Positions 1-5,436 of a DNA stretch of 5,436 nt are shown here, one piece after another (positions within the stretch are counted from its first letter, which is position 1; each line of letters starts with the position of its first letter). Below the pieces are notes generated by a model. The model did no database searches and was not told the origin of the DNA. It saw nothing but the letters and a program-made list of their open reading frames with translations. Origin of the DNA: Bacillota bacterium (GTDB taxonomy: Bacteria; Bacillota_A; Clostridia; Tissierellales; Peptoniphilaceae). A program made the translations under genes and the position numbers. The stretch spans positions 1 to 5,436 of the forward strand of contig JAEZZN010000085.1 of assembly GCA_023418535.1 (NCBI GenBank). Direction: 5' to 3'.

Positions 1-227
1 TAGAAATTTTTCAGTGGCGTTCGTCTGAGGAAGCAAAGGCAGAGTCGTTAGAGCATTTAAAAGAAGAAATTGCTGATGTTTTAATCTATACTTTAATGAT
101 GGCTGATAATTTGGATTTAGACGTAAGAGATATTATTCGAGAAAAAATCGTGAAGAATGGCGTTAAGTATCCAATTAGTCAAGCAAAGGGCAGCAATAAG
201 AAATATACTGAGCTAGAAAACAATTAA
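1..227 (+). CDS. MazG-like nucleotide pyrophosphohydrolase, C-terminal part (5' end outside window)
   Basis: The open frame from base 3 to the TAA at 225-227 gives 74 residues beginning EIFQW. It contains LKEEIADVLIYTLMMAD (about residues 20-36), then REKIVKNGVKYP and the tail KGSNKKY. This matches the MazG-like/dCTPase-type all-alpha NTP pyrophosphohydrolase fold, in which an ExxE pair followed later by ExxD binds Mg2+. Here the initial Glu before IFQW and the E-x-x-D of EEIAD are visible. Proteins of this kind hydrolyse (d)NTPs to monophosphate and pyrophosphate, as house-cleaning or pool control, in the cytoplasm. Family members are usually about 100-120 residues, so roughly the first 30-40 residues lie upstream of the window. 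A strong terminator follows at once, so the gene is probably not co-transcribed with the defence operon. The family call is fairly sure; the exact substrate is unknown. Confidence 0.8.
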   Translation, partial: EIFQWRSSEEAKAESLEHLKEEIADVLIYTLMMADNLDLDVRDIIREKIVKNGVKYPISQAKGSNKKYTELENN

Positions 228-234
228 CTAATAG

Positions 235-270
235 GAAGCATTCGATTAAGCCGAGGATGCTTCTTTATTT
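235..270 (+). terminator. Intrinsic terminator after the MazG-like gene
   Basis: GAAGCAT (235-241) pairs perfectly with ATGCTTC (257-263). The stem extends through TCG/CGA with a two-base GG bulge around a short loop, and is followed by TTTATTTT. It lies 7 bases after the TAA and should end transcription of the upstream gene, insulating the defence operon. Confidence 0.85.
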
Positions 271-325
271 TATATTTTTCATTCAGTTCCTAGTAAAAGG
301 ACTTTAAAGCATATTTTACAAAATT

Positions 326-354
326 TTTAGACGAGTAGTAGACATGTATATTAT
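326..354 (+). promoter_or_regulatory. Candidate sigma-A promoter for the leader and defence operon
   Basis: TTTAGA (326-331, 4/6 to the -35 consensus) and TATTAT (349-354, 5/6 to the -10 consensus) are separated by 17 bases. Transcription would start near 361, just before the structured leader. The region is AT-rich, so alternative boxes exist (for example TAGACA at 339-344 with TATAGC at 360-365, spacing 15). This is the best guess, not a certain assignment. Confidence 0.4.
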
Positions 355-360
355 GTTAAT

Positions 361-494
361 ATAGCTAAAGCTTAGGTAGTTTCGTAACATGGACCTCGTC
401 ATTTCGTCTGGGCTCTATAAAAGTTACAATAAGATTACCCAATTTGTTGCACGTAACATTCCCCAGTTACAGAAACAATTGAGGTAATCTTTTT
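361..494 (+). ncRNA. Structured leader or small RNA with a terminator-like 3' hairpin
   Basis: No gene of credible length lies between 273 and 518, but this stretch is dense in complementary segments. The main element is a 61-base imperfect hairpin (431-491). Its pairs are AAGATTACC (431-439) with GGTAATCTT (483-491), CAATT (440-444) with AATTG (477-481), GTT (446-448) with AAC (474-476), and GTAAC (453-457) with GTTAC (466-470), around an 8-base C-rich loop. Five T residues (490-494) end it. Upstream, GTAAC (384-388) can pair with GTTAC (423-427). That same GTTAC could instead pair with GTAAC 453-457, and CTGGG (408-412) with CCCAG (462-466), which would break the upper terminator stem. This is the shape of a transcription attenuator, or of a ~130-nt RNA with its own terminator. 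I checked it by eye against common riboswitch cores (purine, preQ1, TPP, c-di-GMP, ZTP, fluoride, T-box) and recognised none. The class is unknown. Confidence 0.5.
453..470. promoter_or_regulatory. Dyad GTAAC-N8-GTTAC within the leader (possible operator)
   Basis: GTAAC (453-457) and GTTAC (466-470) form a perfect inverted repeat, flanked further out by TTGTT...AACAA. The octamer CGTAACAT occurs twice (383-390 and 452-459), each followed downstream by AGTTAC. As DNA this could be a repressor site; as RNA it is the top of the terminator-like hairpin. Its position downstream of the likely promoter and inside a longer stem favours the RNA reading. Confidence 0.25.
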
Positions 495-527
495 GATAAA
501 ATTTTCCAATTAGGAGGAATGATTGAT

Positions 528-644
528 TTGAAAGAAAGACAAGACTCACTCTTTGGAAGATGGAGTAAGGAAGAGGAGATGGTGAAGGTAGAACAGCATC
601 GACTGAAAGAGTTATGTGATAAGAATAAAGGAGAAAAGATATGA
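528..644 (+). CDS. Small charged ORF (38 aa) translationally coupled to gajA
   Basis: A TTG start at 528 lies 10 bases after a consensus AGGAGG (512-517). The frame runs 38 codons to the TGA at 642-644, which overlaps the ATG of the nuclease gene in the arrangement ATGA. An in-frame ATG at 519 would add three residues, but it sits only one base from AGGAGG and is unlikely to be used. An internal ATG at 579 is another possible start. The predicted peptide is hydrophilic and rich in Lys, Glu and Arg, with a central SLFGRWSKEEE segment and a probably helical tail. It has no signal peptide or membrane segment. I do not recognise a family. It may be a small accessory or regulatory subunit, or a leader peptide whose translation feeds ribosomes into gajA. 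The perfect ribosome binding site and stop/start overlap support real translation; the small size limits certainty. Confidence 0.55.
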   Translation: MKERQDSLFGRWSKEEEMVKVEQHRLKELCDKNKGEKI

Positions 645-2710
645 AAATAAAAAAAATTCATGTTAAAAATTATCGTTTATTGAAGGATTTTTCTTTAGAT
701 TTAAAGAGTGAACTATCTTTGATTGTTGGTAAAAATAATTGCGGTAAGACTTCGATATTGTCTGTGTTAGATAAAATATTCAATAAAAATTCCAGTCGTA
801 CTTTGACATGGGAAGATATTAACTTAAATCATAGAAAGGAAATCTTTGACAATATTAAGGCTGTCTGTGACACCCCTGATTCTGTAATAGAGTCTCGTTT
901 AGGTATCACTCTTCAAGTATGGGTTCAATACTCAGAATCAGATTCTTATCAAAATATCCAAGGTTTTATGATGGATCTAAATCCAGATAATAATTTTATT
1001 ATTCTTGAATTTTCTTACCTAATTCCTCTTCAAAAGCTTTATGATTTAAGCGAATTAATTCGTGAATTTGCAGATGATTTTTCAAAATTTGATTCATTTA
1101 TGAAGAAAAATGTGAGAAACTTCTTCGAGATGCAGATATATTCACTAGGATACGATCCTCTTACTCAAAAAGTGACAGAAGAAAAGTCTGATTTACTTGA
1201 AATGAAAGATGTTTACAAACTCATTAAAGTAAGAGGGATTAGTGCTACTCGAGAAGTATCTAATAAAGAAAATAATCATTCATTGTCTAAGACGTCTAAT
1301 CGATTTTATAAATTAAATAATAGCGAAGATATTGACAACAATGCACTTAATATACTTCAATCTGCAATTTTACAAGCAGATGAAACTTTAACGAAAGCTT
1401 ATAGTGGTGATGATAATGACGAAGGAATATTTACTCCAGTCTTTGAACGAGTAAAAAGATTTGGTGGAAATGATAGTGGATCAGAGTTAGCAATTCATTC
1501 ATCACTATCTGAGAAGGATATTTTAAGTAATAATACGACGTTGTATTATAAACATGATGATAGTCTATTACCTGAGACATATAATGGTTTGGGGTATTTA
1601 AATCTATATGGAATAATTTTTGAAATTGAGACTTTAATGCTAGATATAAAAAATGATCCTGCCGATATTAACCTATTTTATATTGAAGAGCCTGAATCGC
1701 ATACACATCCACAATTACAGTATATTTTTATTAAGAATATCAAAGATTTATTAAAGGAACACGATAAAGAATTAAAAGTAAGTGGAGGTACTAGTTGTAT
1801 TCAAACTTTAATTACAACTCACTCATCTCATATAATATCTGACTGTAACTTTGATGATTTAATTTATTTTCAGCGTAATAATGGGGTAGTAGCAAAAGCT
1901 TTTAATTCATTGAAAGAAGAATATAAAGAGGAGCAATTAGGATATAGGTTTGTAAAGCAGTATCTTACTCTTAATAGTAGTGAATTATTTTTCGCTGATA
2001 AAGTGATCTGTATTGAGGGTGATACGGAAAGAATTTTACTGCCAACAATGATGCAAAAGGTGGATAAAGATAATCCAATAGAACAAAATTCAAATATAAT
2101 GCCATTACTTTCTCAAAACATTTCAATCATTGAAACAGGTGCTCATTCACAAGTGTTTAGAAAACTATTTGAATTTTTAGGAATTAAAGTACTAATTATT
2201 ACGGATATTGACAGTACGAAAAAAGAAGAAATAACGGATAAAAATGGAAAGGAGCGTACTGTTTATACAGCTTGTGCTCCCGAAGAGGGTACTCATATTA
2301 GTAATAGGTCTATTATAGATTTTTTTGGAAAAGATAATCTGAAACCTAATGCAAAGACTCAATTTGAATTAGTGGTTGAAAAATCACAAGAAGAAAAATG
2401 CATTGGGAATTTTCGAATTGCATATCAAATTCCCGAAGATGGCAGTACGTATCAGCCTGCTAGTTTTGAAGATTCCTTTATTGGTTTAAATAAAGAATTC
2501 ATTATTAAACAAAAAGATGGTCTTATTGAATATGACGCTTTAAAAAACTTTGATGATAAAGAAATAAAAGATTTATATAATTTTGCTAGGAAAAAAGTGA
2601 ACAAAAAGTCTGCCTTTGCATCAAGTTTATTGTACTTTGAAGATGAAGAAAACACGTGGAAAGTACCTAAATATATTTCGGAGGGATTATTATGGTTACG
2701 AGAACAGTAG
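641..2710 (+). CDS. gajA: Gabija-type GajA: OLD-family ATPase with TOPRIM endonuclease domain
   Basis: The 689-residue protein starts at ATG 641, 7 bases after AAAGGAG (627-633). An N-terminal SMC/RecF-like ATPase carries Walker A GKNNCGKTS (30-38), a signature-like NGLGYLNL (315-322), Walker B plus catalytic acids in LFYIEEPE (345-352) and an H-loop TTHSSH (392-397). A C-terminal TOPRIM domain has CIEGDTE (457-463, Glu459) and TDIDS (521-525, Asp522/Asp524). FED (609-611) and KSAFA (656-660) probably supply the second acidic patch and lysine of class 2 OLD nucleases, and WKVPKYISEGLLWL (673-686) closes the fold. In Gabija, GajA is a DNA endonuclease whose activity is restrained by nucleotides and which assembles with GajB. 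It overlaps the helicase gene by 19 bases. The B. cereus prototype is about 578 residues from memory, so this one is longer; the extra length seems to lie mainly in the 100-310 region between Walker A and the signature. A stand-alone class 2 OLD nuclease is the alternative, but the UvrD partner argues for Gabija or a close relative. Confidence 0.9.
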   Translation: MKIKKIHVKNYRLLKDFSLDLKSELSLIVGKNNCGKTSILSVLDKIFNKNSSRTLTWEDINLNHRKEIFDNIKAVCDTPDSVIESRLGITLQVWVQYSESDSYQNIQGFMMDLNPDNNFIILEFSYLIPLQKLYDLSELIREFADDFSKFDSFMKKNVRNFFEMQIYSLGYDPLTQKVTEEKSDLLEMKDVYKLIKVRGISATREVSNKENNHSLSKTSNRFYKLNNSEDIDNNALNILQSAILQADETLTKAYSGDDNDEGIFTPVFERVKRFGGNDSGSELAIHSSLSEKDILSNNTTLYYKHDDSLLPETYNGLGYLNLYGIIFEIETLMLDIKNDPADINLFYIEEPESHTHPQLQYIFIKNIKDLLKEHDKELKVSGGTSCIQTLITTHSSHIISDCNFDDLIYFQRNNGVVAKAFNSLKEEYKEEQLGYRFVKQYLTLNSSELFFADKVICIEGDTERILLPTMMQKVDKDNPIEQNSNIMPLLSQNISIIETGAHSQVFRKLFEFLGIKVLIITDIDSTKKEEITDKNGKERTVYTACAPEEGTHISNRSIIDFFGKDNLKPNAKTQFELVVEKSQEEKCIGNFRIAYQIPEDGSTYQPASFEDSFIGLNKEFIIKQKDGLIEYDALKNFDDKEIKDLYNFARKKVNKKSAFASSLLYFEDEENTWKVPKYISEGLLWLREQ
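2680..2685 (+). promoter_or_regulatory. Ribosome binding site of gajB inside gajA
   Basis: GGAGGG lies six bases before the ATG at 2692, inside the last codons of gajA. It fixes the helicase start and makes a 19-base gene overlap, so the two proteins are probably produced together by coupled translation. Confidence 0.8.
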
Positions 2711-4617
2711 AGCCAGAAGTAGAAAAAGTATTTGAAGCAATAGAAAAAGGCCAAAATTTTATTCTTGAAGGCGGGGCTGGAAGTGGTAAAACTTATTCGC
2801 TAATTTCAATTATTGAAAAAATATCGATTAAAGAACCTAAGAAATCTATTGTATGTATTACCTATACCAATAATGCTGTAGCGGAGATTAAATCCGGGGT
2901 AGTTAATAATAATCTATGGGTATCAACAATCCATGAGTTTATCTGGCATATCATTGGAAATTTCCAAAAAGAACTTAAAGAGTGCCTTGTTGAATTGATA
3001 AATGATGATGAACAAAAACTATTCGTCGCTCCAATTGAAATATCTGATGGAGGAATTATATCACATGATTACTTTAATGATGTACGTGTTGACTATGCTG
3101 AATGGTATTCTATGAGTATAACAAAGCAAAATAACGTTCAAATAAGTCATGACCATATTATAATAGTTGCTGAAAAAATGTTTTCTAAATATCCTAAGTT
3201 ATGCGACATTTTGATTGATATAGCTGACTATATTTTTGTAGATGAATACCAAGATACTAACCCGTTAGTTGTAGAAATTCTATTGACACACATACAAAGT
3301 AGGGCAAAGAAGAATATTGTGGGATTTTTTGGAGATTCTATGCAAGCCATCTATGACTCAGGAGTAGGAGATTTAAGTTCGTATAATTTAGAAAAAATAC
3401 CAAAAGCTCAAAATCGTCGCAATCCTCAGAAAGTTATTGATTTAGCTAATAAATTTAGAGATGATGGATTGATTCAAACTCCCTCCAACGAAGCTACAGC
3501 ACCTAATATGGATAATGGAAGTATCATTCCAGGAACAGTAAAATTTGTCTATGGAAATGATATTAATCAACTTGAAATTCTTAGATTTAGTCAACTTTAT
3601 AGAGAGTTAGAATTTAATGTACCCCAAAAAACAAAAGAATTGCGCCTGACACATAAACTTAATGCAGAAATGGCAGGTTTCTCTAAGTTATTTGAAATAT
3701 ATAATACTGATTTATTTGTAAAATTAATTACAGGAATAAAGAAAAAGATCAAGGAGAATAAGATAGTTGATGATGGAAAATTATTTAAAGATTTAGTAGA
3801 TGAAGCTCAAATTGTTGTTAGAAGGGGTGGCCCCTTAGTAATTGACGCAATTAAATCTAATTTAGAACTATCAGCTTTTTACGATGAAATTAAGATGTGC
3901 TCGTTCGAAGAAGTTAGTAATAAGATTAAAGTTAATAAAGAATCTCTGTTAGCTTATAAATTGAATGGACTAAGTAGTAGATATGAAGCGGGCACAGATA
4001 GAGATAGGATTCTTAAAAGATTAGATTTAATTTATGAGCTATTAGAACTATATAAAACAGGTAAGCATAATGAATTTTTACGTATTACTAAGTTTAAAAT
4101 AACTTCGTCCAAAGATAAAATTAGTTTATCTAAAATTATGGCAGAAATCTCTGCTGATGATATTACAATTGGAAAAGTAATAGAACTTGCAGAAGAAAAT
4201 AGATTAATTTCAAAGGATGATTTATTTACTAATTTTATTGAAAATAAGGGGTACTATTTATGGTCACGAATTAATAAATTACTATTTCAGGAATATGTGA
4301 ATAGCATTGCTTATCTCAGAGAATATGTATCTGTTATAACGCAGCATAAGGTTAAAGGTAGTGAGTATGAGAATGTTTTAGTTTTATTAGATAATGGAAA
4401 TTGGAAAAATTATAATTTTGCTGCCTTGTTTGGAAAAGGTTCTTTTAAAGAGAACATTCAAAATAGAACTAAGAGGTTATTCTATGTTGCAATTACAAGA
4501 GCAATGAAAAATTTAATTGTTTACATGCCGAGTAATGATAGTCAGATTATTGAAAAAGCAAAAGATTATTTTGAAAAGAATGATATTGTTAATGTTCTGT
4601 CATTAGTTGAAGAGTAA
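2692..4617 (+). CDS. gajB: Gabija-type GajB: UvrD/Rep-like superfamily 1 helicase
   Basis: The 641-residue protein has the ordered SF1A helicase motifs. These are motif I GGAGSGKT (27-34), Ia ITYTNNAVAEIK (56-67), Ib STIHEF (78-83), II VDEYQD (183-188, Asp184/Glu185), III GDSMQAIYD (214-222) with NRR (241-243), a motif IV-like LTHKLNA (319-325), V ITQHKVKGSEYENVLVL (549-565) and VI RLFYVAITRA (595-604). All catalytic positions look intact, so it should be an ATP-dependent DNA translocase or helicase. In Gabija, GajB docks on a GajA oligomer and its ATPase is stimulated by DNA ends or single strands; both proteins are needed for defence. It lies directly behind gajA with a 19-base overlap. The prototype GajB is about 494 residues from memory; the added length here falls mainly in the 2A/2B region (about 325-545), which is lysine-rich and predicted helical. 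A general repair helicase is unlikely given the operon with an OLD nuclease and the short 2B compared with PcrA/UvrD (about 720 residues). Confidence 0.9.
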   Translation: MVTRTVEPEVEKVFEAIEKGQNFILEGGAGSGKTYSLISIIEKISIKEPKKSIVCITYTNNAVAEIKSGVVNNNLWVSTIHEFIWHIIGNFQKELKECLVELINDDEQKLFVAPIEISDGGIISHDYFNDVRVDYAEWYSMSITKQNNVQISHDHIIIVAEKMFSKYPKLCDILIDIADYIFVDEYQDTNPLVVEILLTHIQSRAKKNIVGFFGDSMQAIYDSGVGDLSSYNLEKIPKAQNRRNPQKVIDLANKFRDDGLIQTPSNEATAPNMDNGSIIPGTVKFVYGNDINQLEILRFSQLYRELEFNVPQKTKELRLTHKLNAEMAGFSKLFEIYNTDLFVKLITGIKKKIKENKIVDDGKLFKDLVDEAQIVVRRGGPLVIDAIKSNLELSAFYDEIKMCSFEEVSNKIKVNKESLLAYKLNGLSSRYEAGTDRDRILKRLDLIYELLELYKTGKHNEFLRITKFKITSSKDKISLSKIMAEISADDITIGKVIELAEENRLISKDDLFTNFIENKGYYLWSRINKLLFQEYVNSIAYLREYVSVITQHKVKGSEYENVLVLLDNGNWKNYNFAALFGKGSFKENIQNRTKRLFYVAITRAMKNLIVYMPSNDSQIIEKAKDYFEKNDIVNVLSLVEE

Positions 4618-4720
4618 ATTATAATATTTGCTGAGTCAAATTTAGTAATGAAGGAATATGATCATGTTATAAAATGATTTAGTTTAATTTGATATTATAG
4701 GTATTTTAAGCTAAGAAATT

Positions 4721-4739
4721 AATCAAAATATTGATTTTT
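4721..4739 (+). terminator. Weak A/T hairpin after gajB
   Basis: AATCAA (4721-4726) pairs with TTGATT (4731-4736) around AATA, followed by TTT. The stem contains only A/T pairs apart from one G-C, so termination here would be inefficient. It is the only hairpin with a T run that I see between the gajB stop and the IS remnant. The rest of 4618-4751 shows no gene. Confidence 0.25.
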
Positions 4740-4751
4740 ATAATGATTGAG

Positions 4752-4787
4752 TATAAAGTCTGCATATAATTGTGTAAAAAGAAAGGG
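4752..4787 (+). repeat. IS256-type terminal inverted repeat, tnp 3' side
   Basis: This reads TATAAAGTC, then TG, then CATATAATTGTGTAAAA and AGAAAGGG. It matches the reverse complement of 5315-5348 at every base except for the extra TG at 4761-4762. Confidence 0.85.
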
Positions 4788-4802
4788 GCATTAATCGCCC
4801 CT
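4776..4802 (-). terminator. Terminator at the 3' end of the IS256-type element, minus strand
   Basis: On the minus strand AGGGGC (4802-4797) and GCCCC (4789-4785) form a GC-rich stem around a 7-base loop, followed by TTTCTTTTT (4784-4776). It would end transcription from the transposase. On the plus strand the same stem lacks a T tract, so it is not a good terminator for the gajAB operon. Confidence 0.6.
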
Positions 4803-4899
4803 AAATTGATAATTATATCAAATGATGAATTGAAAAAATTCATGCTAAATTTTTGTTCAACTTATATAATGAAAATATAGGAGTGGGTATGATTTATGA

Positions 4900-5046
4900 T
4901 GTGAACTTAGAACAAAATGGTTGTTTGCTGGGTATAGTTCTAAATCCAGAGTATTGAAACAAGGTTTGGGAACGGTTATACTTGAAGATTTAATTGAAAT
5001 TGCTAAAAATTCATTGAATGTTACCTCAATTAAAAGTGTTGTGTAG
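4900..5046 (+). pseudogene. Possible GNAT acetyltransferase fragment inside the IS remnant
   Basis: From 4900, just after a TGA at 4897-4899, an open frame of 48 codons contains RVLKQGLGTVILEDLIEIAK. This resembles GNAT motif A, where Q/R-x-x-G-x-G/A binds the pyrophosphate of acetyl-CoA and is followed by a helix; a beta-strand-like TSIKSVV comes next. The frame ends at TAG 5044-5046, and that stop lies in IS-derived sequence, so the C-terminal half is missing. No start codon fits this frame. An ATG at 4889 behind AGGAG (4879-4883), with TATAAT at 4865-4870 upstream, runs in another frame (MIYDVNLEQNG...) and stops at 4955-4957, which could mean a frameshift near 4920. The family call rests on one motif and is tentative. 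Confidence 0.35.
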
Positions 5047-5249
5047 TCACGTTCGTAATAGCCATTACGATAAGTCATTCTATTGGGCTCACGTTAATAG
5101 GCTTCGTTATCTATGTATTCATCCCGTTCTTTCTCCATCAGTTGATTAAATACCTTGGTTAGAATACTCTTAGATAGGTTGTCTTTCACTTCTACGTTAA
5201 TTAAGTTTTAAATTTCTTCTAGATTCAGTGTAAAATGTACTTGGGTCAT
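5037..5249 (-). pseudogene. IS256-family transposase, N-terminal fragment with two stops
   Basis: On the minus strand, ATG at 5249 follows GGAGG (5261-5257) by 7 bases and gives MTQVHFTLNLEEI, a stop, then NLINVEVKDNLSKSILTKVF and NQLMEKERDEYIDNEAY, a stop, then REPNRMTYRNGYYERDYTT. This is the characteristic start of IS256-family DDE transposases, whose usual text has Gln at the first stop and Glu or a similar residue at the second. The stops are TAA at 5210-5208 (codon 14) and 5096-5094 (codon 52). Homology breaks off near 5037, where the acetyltransferase-like fragment begins, so about 80% of the protein, including all DDE residues, is absent. The protein is non-functional. The call is firm at family level; the exact IS name cannot be given from this piece. 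Confidence 0.85.
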
Positions 5250-5314
5250 CTTAATTCCTCCTGGTTTGTTTATCGTTCTTAAAAACATTGTACCAGTTAT
5301 GGAGGGATAAGTGA

Positions 5315-5348
5315 CCCTTTCTTTTTACACAATTATATGGACTTTATA
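5315..5348 (-). repeat. IS256-type terminal inverted repeat, tnp 5' side
   Basis: The reverse complement reads TATAAAGTC, CATATAATTGTGTAAAA, AGAAAGGG. It is the partner of 4752-4787 and lacks only the TG insertion. The transposase start lies about 65 bases inside it, as in complete family members. Confidence 0.85.
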
Positions 5349-5436
5349 TTTAAAGTCTCAAAATATTTCAGCAACACTAGTATAATTGAAAATGATATTA
5401 ACGGTTTACAAGTTCTATAGGAACTGAAAATCCCTT
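5349..5436. other. Unassigned flank outside the IS remnant
   Basis: These 88 bases show no open frame of note. They contain a TATAAT box (5381-5386) without a good -35 partner, and a short palindrome AGTTC-TATAG-GAACT (5411-5425). They may belong to the upstream region of a gene beyond the window. Confidence 0.3.

Larger units (their letters stand above)
4752..5348 (-). mobile_element. Degenerate, internally replaced IS256-family element
   Basis: Long inverted repeats bound a 597-base unit whose only recognisable transposase sequence is the first ~71 codons on the minus strand. A complete IS256-family element is about 1.3 kb with a ~390-residue DDE transposase, so most of the core is gone. 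The outer ends fit the family pattern TATAAAGTC...ATAATTGTGTAAAAAG. No convincing 8-9 base target duplication is seen (left flank ATGATTGAG, right flank TTTAAAGTC), so the copy is old or formed by deletion or recombination rather than one clean insertion. It cannot move by itself, but with intact ends it might be mobilised by a related transposase. Confidence 0.8.

Noticed and set aside
361..494. Retron msr-msd RNA or type III toxin-antitoxin RNA
   Set aside because: No reverse transcriptase gene and no ToxN-like gene are present nearby, and the repeats are not the short tandem kind of a type III antitoxin.
519..521. ATG 519 as start of the small ORF
   Set aside because: Only one base separates it from AGGAGG, too close for initiation; the in-frame TTG at 528 is better placed.
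467..661. Minus-strand 64-codon open frame opposite the leader, small ORF and gajA start
   Set aside because: It is composed mainly of Ser, Phe and Leu as the complement of purine-rich coding sequence, has no ribosome binding site, and overlaps better-supported genes.
2452..2754. Minus-strand 100-codon frame over the gajA/gajB junction
   Set aside because: It is a shadow of the gajA C-terminus and gajB start, Phe/Tyr/Lys-rich, with no ribosome binding site or family resemblance.
4857..5078. Minus-strand 73-codon frame
   Set aside because: Only its first ~14 codons are transposase sequence (MTYRNGYYERDYTT). The rest is antisense to the acetyltransferase-like fragment, and its ATG is an internal Met of the transposase.
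1..5436. CRISPR arrays, tRNA or rRNA genes
   Set aside because: No regularly spaced direct repeats, cloverleaf-like sequence with CCA-adjacent acceptor pairing, or conserved rRNA segments were seen.

Overview
The window is AT-rich DNA of low-GC Gram-positive type. Strong AGGAGG-class ribosome binding sites, A/T-ending codons, a Firmicute-style MazG-like protein and an IS256-family remnant of the enterococcal/staphylococcal kind point to Bacillota, probably Lactobacillales. It reads as a chromosomal or accessory defence locus.

Layout: (1) 1-227 is the 3' end of a MazG-like nucleotide pyrophosphohydrolase gene, closed by a clear intrinsic terminator at 235-270. (2) 273-518 has no long gene. 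It holds a candidate promoter (about 326-354) and a highly structured transcribed leader (about 361-494) ending in a long imperfect hairpin with a short T tract. (3) 528-4617 is one tightly packed operon: a 38-codon charged small ORF, a 689-aa OLD-family ATPase/TOPRIM nuclease and a 641-aa UvrD/Rep-like helicase, each overlapping the next (ATGA, then 19 nt). (4) 4618-4751 is an AT-rich spacer with at most a weak hairpin. (5) 4752-5348 is a decayed, internally replaced IS256-family element. Both terminal inverted repeats are intact, but the transposase keeps only its first ~71 codons, with two in-frame stops. Its core has been replaced by ~230 bp carrying a fragment that resembles a GNAT acetyltransferase. 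(6) 5349-5436 is a short unassigned flank.

The two large genes form a Gabija-type (GajA/GajB) anti-phage system or a close relative. In characterised Gabija, the GajA ATPase/TOPRIM nuclease assembles with the GajB helicase and acts on phage DNA. Both proteins here look full-length and intact in their catalytic motifs, but are clearly longer than the prototype pair as I remember it. The parts that go beyond a textbook Gabija locus are the translationally coupled small ORF before gajA and the leader, whose complementary segments (GTAAC/GTTAC twice, CTGGG/CCCAG) could form mutually exclusive folds, the geometry expected of an attenuator or a small terminator-ended RNA. These are inferences from sequence alone; no searches or folding calculations were run.
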